Shown here piece after piece: positions 7,865 through 13,523 of a stretch of DNA of 23,691 bases. This DNA is from a virus. The notes beneath the pieces are model-generated. The model saw only the letters and a program-made list of their open reading frames with translations, was not told the DNA's origin and made no database searches. A program made the translations under genes and the position numbers. Position 1 is the stretch's first letter. The number at the start of each line of letters is the position of its first letter. Where the stretch lies: the IMG/VR virus record IMGVR_UViG_3300043548_000322, positions 1 to 23,691 of that record; one strand, 5' to 3'.

Positions 7865-8298
7865 TCGTCCTCGAACTCTTTTTCCTCCCACGCCTGGCAG
7901 GCGCGGAGGCTGTGGCAGATGAAGTCGAACTTCGTGCAATAGCCGCGGCCGCCGCCATCCATGTCGTAGGCATCGAGGGGCACGGCTTCCATCTCGGCGA
8001 GCTTCGCCGGGGTGTTGTTGAAATATTCGCAGTTGGCACAGAGCTGGCGCCGGGCTTCCTCTTCCGTGAGGTTCCACGCCGCGGCAAGCTTTTGCCAGTA
8101 GTCGGCATTGGCCGCCGGATCGACGCTGGTGCGCTCCGGCCCGAGCATCCAGTTCGTGATCACCAGGTCGCGGTTCTGCACGTTGGTCTCGGCGTCGATC
8201 GGCAGTTCGATCTCGTGATCCATCTCCGCCGGCATGATGTCGCTGATACGCATGACGTTGGGCGTCATCAGCCGGGAGAGCGGGAGGGTCTTTGCCAT
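7861..8298 (-). CDS. Cysteine-cluster phage protein upstream of terL
   Basis: 145 residues, not recognised by name. The N-terminus (MAKTLPLSRLMTPNVMRISDIMPAEMDHEIELP) is followed by a helical charged region. The C-terminal half carries five cysteines: C-x2-C in LCANCEYF, then GYCTKFDFICHS and LRACQAW, giving C-x6-C-x5-C. That pattern suggests a small metal-binding or Fe-S-like fold. It ends in an acidic tail (EEKEFEDD). AAGAAGG lies upstream of the ATG at 8298. Its TGA overlaps the TTG start of terL, implying translational coupling, so a packaging or assembly role is possible. I prefer this frame over the overlapping terL extension because of its start, its Shine-Dalgarno sequence and its conserved-looking cysteines. 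Confidence 0.75.
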   Translation of the reverse strand: MAKTLPLSRLMTPNVMRISDIMPAEMDHEIELPIDAETNVQNRDLVITNWMLGPERTSVDPAANADYWQKLAAAWNLTEEEARRQLCANCEYFNNTPAKLAEMEAVPLDAYDMDGGGRGYCTKFDFICHSLRACQAWEEKEFEDD

Positions 8299-8299
8299 A

Positions 8300-8458
8300 T
8301 CAAGCCTTCTTGTTCGCCGCCCAGGCGTTGTCGATCAGGTTCGGATAGGGCCGGCCGGCTTCGCTTGCGCGGCGCTTGGCTGCGGCCTTCTGCAGGTCGG
8401 AGAGCTTGGTCGGCTTCTTCGCCGGGGAGGCTTTCTCCCAGAACGGTTTCTTGGCCAT
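8300..8458 (-). CDS. 52-aa basic phage protein (AGRPYPNLIDN family)
   Basis: A small gene read directly from the minus strand. ATG at 8458 encodes MAKKPFWEKASPAKKPTKLS, then a helix rich in K, A and R, then EAGRPYPNLIDNAWAANKKA and TGA at 8300-8302. I recall very similar ~50-aa proteins ('...AGRPYPNLVDN...') encoded next to terminase genes in other phages, which is why I call this real despite its size. It is strongly basic, with a Trp/Phe N-terminus and no transmembrane segment. GGTGA lies 5-6 nt before the ATG, overlapping the end of the upstream gene. It is followed by 1 bp and then the cysteine-cluster gene. Function is unknown. Confidence 0.7.
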   Translation of the reverse strand: MAKKPFWEKASPAKKPTKLSDLQKAAAKRRASEAGRPYPNLIDNAWAANKKA

Positions 8459-8462
8459 CAGG

Positions 8463-8738
8463 TCACCATTTCGTGCGATCGGCCCAGTAGGCCGCGCTCA
8501 TCTTGCCCTTCGCGATATTGGAGGCGTGCCGGGCCTTGAAGCTTGCGCGGCGGGCGGCGTCGGCCTTGCTCTCGCCTTCGCGCTTGGGCGAGCCTTGCAC
8601 GCCTTGCTGTCCAAAGCGGATGAGGCGCTCTTCGTCACCCACTTTGGCCAGGACGGCGTGGCTCTTGGTCGGATGCTTCGGGGTGCGTTTCGGTTTGTTG
8701 TATGCAGCGAACAACTCGCCGGCTTTAACGATCGGCAT
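8463..8738 (-). CDS. Small conserved phage protein with KMSAAYWA C-terminus
   Basis: 91 residues from the ATG at 8738. GGAAGG sits about 6 nt upstream, while the alternative GTG at 8744 directly abuts that Shine-Dalgarno. Visible motifs are KPKRTPKHPTKSHAVLAK, RLIRFGQQGVQGSP, and the helical end FKARHASNIAKGKMSAAYWA followed by DRTKW. This combination matches a small basic family widespread in phages, including podoviruses of marine bacteria. I believe it has a DUF number (possibly DUF5872) but cannot confirm it. Function is unknown; the high Lys/Arg content is compatible with DNA contact in the capsid. It heads the small late cluster leading to terL and is the first minus-strand gene after the recombinase insertion. 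Confidence 0.75.
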   Translation of the reverse strand: MPIVKAGELFAAYNKPKRTPKHPTKSHAVLAKVGDEERLIRFGQQGVQGSPKREGESKADAARRASFKARHASNIAKGKMSAAYWADRTKW

Positions 8739-8846
8739 GTCCACCTTCCGCTAGGGCAGGAACCAAATTTTCGTTTTGTCTCAAAAACGGCGGGGCAGCA
8801 CTGGCAGGGGGCCCCACGGCCAGGGGGCACACCACCCCCTCGAGCA

Positions 8847-8868
8847 CCCCCACCCCCCACCCCCGCCC
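8847..8868 (-). repeat. Strong G-quadruplex-forming motif on the minus strand
   Basis: The plus strand has C5, C6, C5 and C3 runs separated by single bases at 8847-8851, 8853-8858, 8860-8864 and 8866-8868. The minus strand therefore has four G-runs with one-base loops, the most stable class of intramolecular G4 motif. A further C5 run at 8835-8839 could add another G-run. It lies in the non-coding tract about 110-130 bp upstream (5') of the small late gene at 8738, on the G-rich sense strand of the late transcript. Confidence 0.6.
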
Positions 8869-8902
8869 GGCGGGCGGCGGCGACGCCACCAGGCGCCAGC
8901 CG

Positions 8903-8932
8903 GGTCGGTCGGTGCCGGTCGGGTCGGGTCGG
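8903..8932 (+). repeat. GGTCGG short repeats
   Basis: Five copies of GGTCGG occur within 30 bp (starting at 8903, 8907, 8917, 8922 and 8927), partly overlapping. They lie 130-160 bp upstream of the serine recombinase start. Purpose unknown: they may be protein-binding repeats or simple slippage products in GC-rich DNA. Confidence 0.6.
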
Positions 8933-9062
8933 GCGGCTGCCAGGTTAGGGCAACCCCAAACGAGACAGCCTGCCATCGATCGCGGCACTGTCACATTTGA
9001 CTTGCTTTGTGGATTATGTGGCAGTAGTGTCTTGTTATCGATTAACGAGACAGGAGGACGAC

Positions 9063-9605
9063 ATGCTCATCGGATACGCCCGCACCAGCACCGCCGACCA
9101 GGACGCAGGCCTCGAGGCCCAACACCGTGACCTGCACGGCGCCGGCATCGAGAAGCTGTTCAGCGAACAGATCAGCTCGATGGCCCAGCGCCCGCAGCTC
9201 GAGGCAGCGATCGACTTCGCCCGCGAGGGCGATACGTTCGTCGTCACCAAGCTTGACCGCCTGGCCCGCTCGATGGCGGATCTCATGGACATCACCCGGC
9301 GGCTCGAGGCCAAGGGTGTCGGCCTCCGCATCCTCTCGATGAACCTCGACACCGCGACACCCACCGGCAAGCTGATGATGAACGTGCTCGGGTCTGTCGC
9401 TCAGTTCGAACGCGAGATGATGCTCGAGCGCCAGAAGGAAGGGATCGCGAAGGCGAAGGCCGCGGGCAAGTATCGCGGCCGGCCGGTCACAACAGACCAG
9501 GCCAAGATCCGCGAGCTCGTCGCCCTCGGCATCCCGAAGGCAAAAATCGCGAAGCAGATGGGCATCAGCCGGGAGACCGTCTACCGCGCGCTGGATGCCG
9601 TCTAG
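9063..9605 (+). CDS. Serine recombinase (resolvase/invertase family)
   Basis: 180 residues from the ATG at 9063, which has AGGAGG about 6 nt upstream. The N-terminal catalytic domain begins MLIGYARTSTADQ, with the nucleophile Ser9 next to Arg7. VTKLDRLARSMADL at 62-75 supplies the conserved DRL-R motif (active-site arginines), and FEREMMLERQKEGIAKAKAAGKYRGRP at about 115-141 is the long E helix leading to DNA contacts. Residues 145-178 form a C-terminal Hin/resolvase-like HTH (IAKQMGISRETVYRAL). The size matches resolvases and invertases, not large phage integrases. It lies on the plus strand inside the minus-strand late block. It could resolve phage DNA multimers, invert a segment, or be a passenger gene. 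No target site is evident by eye. Confidence 0.92.
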   Translation: MLIGYARTSTADQDAGLEAQHRDLHGAGIEKLFSEQISSMAQRPQLEAAIDFAREGDTFVVTKLDRLARSMADLMDITRRLEAKGVGLRILSMNLDTATPTGKLMMNVLGSVAQFEREMMLERQKEGIAKAKAAGKYRGRPVTTDQAKIRELVALGIPKAKIAKQMGISRETVYRALDAV

Positions 9606-9611
9606 GATCCA

Positions 9612-9626
9612 CAGCGGAGGCCGCTG
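9612..9626. terminator. Hairpin between convergent recombinase and terS
   Basis: CAGCGG-AGG-CCGCTG forms a perfect 6-bp stem with a 3-nt loop in the 28 bp between the convergent stops of the recombinase (9605) and terS (9634). No T-tract follows on either strand, so it is at best a weak or bidirectional terminator, or an end-protecting hairpin. Confidence 0.4.
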
Positions 9627-9633
9627 ACGGCGA

Positions 9634-10101
9634 TCAGGGCTCGAGGGCATCCTCGGGCCCTTCGTCGTCCTGGCCACCCTGTAGGGCCTGCAGGAAGGCC
9701 ACGCGCTTGGCCATCTCCTGCGGGTCGTCCGAGATCTGCCCGGTGACATGCACCGAGCTCCTCTCGCCCCAACGCTGCGGCGCCAGGCGCGAGGCCATCC
9801 ACTTCTTGTAGTCCGCGTAGACCTTGATGCCTGCCACCTGGGCGCCGGTCTCGGCCGTCAAGGCCTGGGCGGCCACGCGCTCGCCCTCATCCGCCAGCGC
9901 ATCGACCGCGCCAGCCTTGGCGCGCTCATATCTCTCGCGAAACTCAGGATCACGGCTGATCGTCAGGTACAGGTTGCTCGCATCGACGCCAACCATCCGG
10001 CAGGCCTCATGGTTGCTATGCCCGGCCTCGATGTACTCGAGGATCAAATCCTTGGCATCCGGCGTGAAAACTGTCGGCCGGCCAATTTTAGCTTCGGCCA
10101 T
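9634..10101 (-). CDS. terS: Terminase small subunit (Sf6 gp1-like)
   Basis: 155 residues. TerS binds the packaging site and hands DNA to TerL. The N-terminal HTH region begins AKIGRPTVFTP (residues 4-14) and continues to NHEACRMVGVDASNLYLTIS, the recognition-helix pattern of Sf6-type small terminases. It is followed by DPEFRERYERAKAGAVDAL (the oligomerisation helix) and the family hallmark YKKWMASRLAPQRWGER at 98-114. The acidic C-terminus (DDEGPEDALEP) probably contacts TerL. AGAGG lies upstream of the ATG. It is the first gene after the intrinsic terminator at 10113-10145, so it probably opens the late region. Its separation from terL by a recombinase and three small genes is atypical. Confidence 0.88.
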   Translation of the reverse strand: MAEAKIGRPTVFTPDAKDLILEYIEAGHSNHEACRMVGVDASNLYLTISRDPEFRERYERAKAGAVDALADEGERVAAQALTAETGAQVAGIKVYADYKKWMASRLAPQRWGERSSVHVTGQISDDPQEMAKRVAFLQALQGGQDDEGPEDALEP

Positions 10102-10112
10102 GTTAACCTCTT

Positions 10113-10145
10113 GAAAAAATTAGCCCGCGGCTTCAGGCCACGGGC
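10113..10145 (-). terminator. Intrinsic terminator between the 174-aa gene and terS
   Basis: On the minus strand GCCCGTGG (10145-10138) pairs with CCGCGGGC (10130-10123): eight pairs, one of them G-T, around a 7-nt loop. TAATTTTTT follows immediately (the A run at 10114-10119 on the plus strand). This is a textbook Rho-independent terminator for leftward transcripts. It lies 54 bp past the end of the 174-aa gene and just before terS, so it should block early transcripts from the late genes unless antitermination occurs. Confidence 0.85.
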
Positions 10146-10202
10146 GCAGATTGGTGAATGATACCGTTGTAGGCATAAACCCATGTAACACGGTTAGTGT
10201 TA
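10146..10202 (-). promoter_or_regulatory. Candidate late promoter/operator with TAACAC-N5-GTGTTA dyad
   Basis: The 50-odd bp between the 174-aa gene and the terminator contain the perfect dyad TAACAC-GGTTA-GTGTTA (10186-10202), overlapping the stop codon. Read leftward it contains CCGTGTTAC, close to the CCGTGTTGAC core of the two repressor-flanking operators. A degenerate -35 (TTACAT) with GGTATC or TATCAT downstream is possible, but spacing is poor. I infer a late-region control site; the dyad itself is certain. Confidence 0.4.
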
Positions 10203-10724
10203 TTTTATCAGGCCATAGAATTTCGCCAGCCGATGGAGGGCCGTTTCAACGGCACCGACCGCCCGGCCGGCCGCTGTGTGCTTGCCCTTCAGCCCCCAAT
10301 ATTTCCGGCCGATCTGCTCACAGGGAATGTCGTTGATGACCAGCCAGTGTATCAGTTTGCGCCGCCCCATCTCGTCCAGAACGTCGTTAGCCTTGGCGAA
10401 ACGCCGGCTATGAAACACCCGCCGCTCCATCGCGTCGAGGTTCTGGCTACCGCCCAAACCGCTGATGTACTCGGACCAGCGCATCGTCGTGCCGTTACCT
10501 TGCTCGGTGCCGATATACCAATCCGCAAAATATTTCTGCCCGGCCTGATATTCCTCGGCGCTTATGCAGCGGTTGCGGTAGAGGTTCTCGAGCTGGCTCC
10601 ACACCCGGACGGCGCCAGACTTCCTCGTCGTGCCACCCGCCTGCGTCTCGGTCAGCTCGTCGAACCCCGGCGCCCTGCGCATGCGCTGCCTGGTCGGCTT
10701 GATCACGTCCTCAGTCATCAGCAT
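10200..10724 (-). CDS. 174-aa protein, candidate late-gene regulator (position-based)
   Basis: 174 residues, not firmly recognised. The N-terminus is basic (IKPTRQRMRRAPGFDELTETQ). The middle reads VWSQLENLYRNRCISAEEYQAGQKYF, like a helical hairpin seen in alphaproteobacterial DUF6456-type proteins. The C-terminus has an HTH-like run, DEMGRRKLIHWLVINDIPCEQIGRKYWG, then AAGRAVGAVETALHRLAKFYGLIK. This 'RAVGAVETALHRLA' ending resembles sigma-region-4-like or ArpU/Q-type late regulators in layout. It is the last early gene before a strong terminator and terS, where lambda-like phages put the antiterminator Q. ATG 10718 is an alternative start with AGGAG 7 nt upstream. The regulatory role is inference. 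Confidence 0.6.
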   Translation of the reverse strand: MLMTEDVIKPTRQRMRRAPGFDELTETQAGGTTRKSGAVRVWSQLENLYRNRCISAEEYQAGQKYFADWYIGTEQGNGTTMRWSEYISGLGGSQNLDAMERRVFHSRRFAKANDVLDEMGRRKLIHWLVINDIPCEQIGRKYWGLKGKHTAAGRAVGAVETALHRLAKFYGLIK

Positions 10725-10971
10725 GCTCCTGCTCCTCGAGGATCTCGTCGATCTCCTCCAGCCACTGAACCTCGCCCCTCGCAGCCGCCAGCTTGCGATC
10801 GAGCGCCGATCTCCCCGGCGGCGGATCGCCCAGCAGCCGGCCGGTCAGGTCTCTCGTGTCCGGGATCCTCGCCCGCCTCTCCCGGTCGGCCAGCGCCTTG
10901 GGGCTCGGCTGCAGTTCCGTCCCCCTGTGCATCGACCACTTGTAGATCGGACTGGTGAAGCGCTCGGTCAT
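10711..10971 (-). CDS. 86-aa protein next to the heptamer array
   Basis: 86 residues from the ATG at 10971, whose Shine-Dalgarno (AGGGAG, 7 nt upstream) lies within the first copy of the heptamer array. The longer frame to 11070 would be read through the repeats and has no Shine-Dalgarno. The sequence starts MTERFTSPIYKWSMHRGTEL, has a basic stretch ALADRERRARIPDTRDLTGR at 26-45, and ends in an acidic helix (VQWLEEIDEILEEQEHADD). No family is recognised. It overlaps the 174-aa gene by 14 bp. Its position directly beside the candidate origin and downstream of the primase-helicase suggests, without proof, a replication accessory or regulatory role. Confidence 0.65.
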   Translation of the reverse strand: MTERFTSPIYKWSMHRGTELQPSPKALADRERRARIPDTRDLTGRLLGDPPPGRSALDRKLAAARGEVQWLEEIDEILEEQEHADD

Positions 10972-10975
10972 CGTC

Positions 10976-11206
10976 CAACTCCCTTCCAGGGGAGTTGAAG
11001 GAGTTTTGGCCGGTAAGGCAGTAAAACACCCCGATCGGGGAGTTGGGGAGTTGTGTCTATAGACACACAACTCCCCTCAACTCCCCTCCGCAGACTTCGC
11101 AGGGAGTTCAAAGCGGGAGTTGAACTCCCTGTTTTTCTCAACTCCCTGCCCCGATTTGACAGGGAGTTGAAGGGAGTTGAACTCCCTAGCTTAACTCCCA
11201 ACTCCC
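10976..11206. repeat. Iteron-like array of 15 AACTCCC/GGGAGTT heptamers (candidate origin)
   Basis: Exact AACTCCC copies start at 10977, 11069, 11079, 11123, 11140, 11180, 11193 and 11200. Exact GGGAGTT copies start at 10990, 11038, 11046, 11102, 11115, 11162 and 11172, and AGGAGTT at 10999 is degenerate. They assemble into dyads: CAACTCCC-N6-GGGAGTTG (10976-10997), a 12-bp-arm inverted repeat around CTATAGAC (11045-11076), a 10-bp-arm repeat (11139-11169), and two GGGAGTTGAACTCCC palindromes (11115-11129 and 11172-11186). A CCCCGATCGGGG palindrome sits at 11029-11040. The array fills the gap after the primase-helicase gene, overlapping its stop codon. This looks like an initiator-binding origin; a cluster of RNA hairpins is the main alternative. 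Confidence 0.85.
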
Positions 11207-13242
11207 TAATCCCGCATGACGACATAGCGGTCCTCCTTCGTCTCCTTGTCCGGCGGCAGGAACGGGCTGTCGTCACCCTTCCGCATGGCTGCGAGCTTCG
11301 CCCTGACGTTCCCGCGACGCACCTTGACGGTTCCCGCATCGGGCCGCCGATCAGCGGCACGGATCACCAGCTCGCTCTTCAACACGTCGCCGCCAACGGC
11401 TAGCTCCTGGTAGACATCAAGGATTGCCTCGCCCCAGACACCCCACGACTTCGCCGCAGCCTTGCGCCGCCCGCCCCTCACCCCTGCCTCGACCTGCACC
11501 TCGCTCTCGGCGATGACGCAGCTCTCGATCACCTCACCGTCGTCATCCATGCCGATGGGCACGTTCTGGAGGGTGAAGCCCCAGCTCGCGCTGTCCTCGC
11601 CGTCCTTCTGCTTCGTTGTGTGAACTGCCCGGGCAGCGCCGTCGCGCGTGACCTCGATCTCAAAATCAGCCGCGGCCTTGATGCCGGACCAGCCGCGAGC
11701 CCCCCGGCTCGCGTCCTTGCCGGCGTGATGCACCAGGATGACCACGGCACCCGCCTGGCGCCCCACGGCGCGGATGTTGCTGATGGCCTGGCCCATGTCC
11801 TCGGCGCTGTTCTCGTTCGCGCCGGGCGTCGTCTGCGCGAAGGTATCGACGACGATCACCTCGGCACCGGCCTTCAGGATCGCCTGGCAGAGCGCCTTGA
11901 CCTGGGCCTTGTCGAGCAGGTTCGGGGCGGCGTGAACGACGCCAAAGGGCACCTGCGACAGGTCGACGTTGTTGTGCTGGGCATATGCCTCGAGCCGGTT
12001 GCGGAAGCCGCCACCGCCCTCGGCCACGATGTAGACCACCCTGCCCTGGCGCACCTTGAGACCGCGCCAAGAGGTGCCGCGGGCGATCGCCATGGCAAGA
12101 TCGATCATCACGAAGGACTTGCCGGCGCCGCTCTCGCCGTAGATCACGCCGAGGTCTGCCTTGGGGATCAGGCCCTTGATGATCCAACCCGGACGGGGGC
12201 GTTCGAGGAACATGAAGGCGGGGATGACCTCGAAACGGGCGGCTGCCGGCGCATCGATGGTCTCGCCTGTTCCATCGGCCGTCTCGGCATCCGGATCGGG
12301 GCCGAGATCCTCGAAATCGTTCGCGACGTCGTCCTGGTAATTGATCGCGGCCAGGTAATCCTGCCGCGTGCGGTGGTCGCAGTGGGAGTGCAGGCACCGG
12401 AAATGGCCCTGCCCGTGCCCGTTGGTGCCCGCGATGAGCCACATCGTCGAGCTGTCGCCGGCGTCACCTCCTGAGTGCTCGTGCTCCCACGGGCACTCGA
12501 TCAGGAGACCGCCCCGCCGGTCCTCGCCCAGCACCAGGCCGTGGTCGTACAGGAACGTGGCGACGGGGTCGTCGACGTCGAGGTGAAGCCCGCGGCGCCG
12601 GTCTGAGGCCTTGAACTCCTTCGGCTCCTCGATCGCGAACTGCACCTCGAGGCTGCCCCACAGATCCTCGAACTGTTGGGCAGTGATTTCCGGAAATGTT
12701 TCCGGCAATCCGTTGACCCATTCGTAGCGGGCGCCGGAGGTGTGCGTGCCGACAGCGATGAATTGCTGGCCGTTGCCGAGGAACTCGATCATCCCGCCCT
12801 CGACCTTCATCACCCGCTTCGGGAACTCGCCGGCGAGGCGGAACGCGAGGAGGCACTTGCCGGTGTTGGGCCGCCTGCGGATCGGGAGATCGATCCCGAG
12901 CTCCTGCTTCGCTGCCTTGACGATCGCAGCCGCGACGGCCTCGTTCGCGACGTCGATGTCGAGGGCGCGCACCAGGCGCGTCTGGATGCAGATCCCGTAG
13001 TCGGGCTCCGACGCCCAGCGCTTGATCTCCGCGTCGGAGGCGCGGTGGTCGGTCCACCGGGAGATGCCCACGACCATCTTGCCGCCGTTGTACTGCGACG
13101 GCGTCTTGCCCAGCTGCTTCATGGACGACTTCGGGCTGATGGTCGCGCCGGGGCGCGAGACCACCGGCAAGAGATCCGAGCCGAGGCCCAGCTGGTCGAG
13201 GTGCCGCCAGTCATCGGGCCGGGCGCCGTAGTGAGTGCTCAT
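11206..13242 (-). CDS. Primase-polymerase/RepA-like helicase fusion (phage replication protein)
   Basis: 678 residues in three parts. The N-terminal archaeo-eukaryotic-type primase/polymerase domain (about 40-200) has the metal-binding RALDIDV (D95, D97), GKCLLAFR near 128-135, and GGMIEFLGNGQQFIAVGTH at 149-167, as in Prim-Pol proteins. A Cys/His segment at 250-290 (CPWEHEHS, then FRCLHSHCDHRT) looks zinc-binding. The C-terminal RecA-fold ATPase (about 340-560) has Walker A GESGAGKS (369-376), Walker B EVIVVDTFAQ (461-470) and VVILVHHAGKDASRGARG, matching RepA/RadA-like hexameric helicases ('AAA_25' type). Together these would prime and unwind phage DNA. No clear Shine-Dalgarno precedes the ATG at 13242. 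The gene ends inside the heptamer array, a likely binding site for it or a partner. Confidence 0.9.
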   Translation of the reverse strand: MSTHYGARPDDWRHLDQLGLGSDLLPVVSRPGATISPKSSMKQLGKTPSQYNGGKMVVGISRWTDHRASDAEIKRWASEPDYGICIQTRLVRALDIDVANEAVAAAIVKAAKQELGIDLPIRRRPNTGKCLLAFRLAGEFPKRVMKVEGGMIEFLGNGQQFIAVGTHTSGARYEWVNGLPETFPEITAQQFEDLWGSLEVQFAIEEPKEFKASDRRRGLHLDVDDPVATFLYDHGLVLGEDRRGGLLIECPWEHEHSGGDAGDSSTMWLIAGTNGHGQGHFRCLHSHCDHRTRQDYLAAINYQDDVANDFEDLGPDPDAETADGTGETIDAPAAARFEVIPAFMFLERPRPGWIIKGLIPKADLGVIYGESGAGKSFVMIDLAMAIARGTSWRGLKVRQGRVVYIVAEGGGGFRNRLEAYAQHNNVDLSQVPFGVVHAAPNLLDKAQVKALCQAILKAGAEVIVVDTFAQTTPGANENSAEDMGQAISNIRAVGRQAGAVVILVHHAGKDASRGARGWSGIKAAADFEIEVTRDGAARAVHTTKQKDGEDSASWGFTLQNVPIGMDDDGEVIESCVIAESEVQVEAGVRGGRRKAAAKSWGVWGEAILDVYQELAVGGDVLKSELVIRAADRRPDAGTVKVRRGNVRAKLAAMRKGDDSPFLPPDKETKEDRYVVMRD

Positions 13243-13262
13243 CTGAGGAGGTTCCGTTCGGA

Positions 13263-13523
13263 TTAGACCAGGTCGGAAGCGTCGAGGTCGCCCAGTGCGT
13301 GGAGGTAGGTGTCGACAAGCGAGCGCTGCTCGCGCATCTGCTCCGCGTCCATCTTGCGAAGCGCGATCACCTTGCGCAGGATCTTGGTGTCGAAGCCGGT
13401 GGCCTTGGCCTCGGAGTAGACGTTCTTGATGTCATCGGAGATGGCGCGCTTCTCGTCCTCGAGGATCTCGATACGCTCGACGATGGCCTTAAGCTCGGCC
13501 GCGGTGTTGGATCCGATGGTCAT
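13263..13523 (-). CDS. GapR/DUF2312 family nucleoid-associated protein
   Basis: 86 residues from the ATG at 13523, with AGGAGG a few nt upstream. The longer frame to 14003 only re-reads the upstream genes. The sequence [52 protein letters not shown], then [15 protein letters not shown] is the DUF2312/GapR signature. In Caulobacter GapR is a coiled-coil protein that encircles AT-rich, overtwisted DNA and aids replication and topoisomerase action. Family length is about 85-90 aa, so this copy is complete. It sits 20 bp before the primase-helicase and overlaps the Myb-like gene by ATGA, pointing to a replication-linked role for the phage copy. This gene is the best single pointer to an alphaproteobacterial host. 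Confidence 0.9.
   Translation of the reverse strand: MTIGSNTAAELKAIVERIEILEDEKRAISDDIKNVYSEAKATGFDTKILRKVIALRKMDAEQMREQRSLVDTYLHALGDLDASDLV

Larger units (their letters stand above)
8739..9062. other. Non-coding GC-rich tract between late cluster and serine recombinase
   Basis: About 324 bp without a credible gene. From left to right it holds the Shine-Dalgarno of the minus-strand gene, a short T/A-rich patch, a block of long G and C runs (8809-8868), GGTCGG-type repeats (8903-8932), and then a more AT-rich stretch leading to the recombinase. Reading frames crossing it give low-complexity Pro/Gly/Arg products typical of shadows. It separates two diverging genes, so it must hold the recombinase promoter. 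It could also hold a packaging (cos/pac) site or a recombinase target, given its position between terS and terL, but no symmetry typical of such sites was confirmed. Confidence 0.6.

Noticed and set aside
7262-7942. 226-codon plus-strand frame opposite terL
   Set aside because: Shadow of the terminase gene; no family features and it conflicts with a confident gene.
7865-8077. N-terminal extension of terL to 8077
   Set aside because: The extension is Arg/Pro/His-rich and re-reads the cysteine-cluster gene in another frame. The TTG at 7864 overlaps that gene's stop, as expected for coupling.
8997-9030. Promoter for the serine recombinase from TTGACT at 8997-9002
   Set aside because: No acceptable -10 at 16-18 bp, so I did not annotate a promoter although one must exist nearby.
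10976-11206. CRISPR array
   Set aside because: Repeats are 7 bp, on both strands and irregularly spaced, without unique spacers of constant length; no cas genes.
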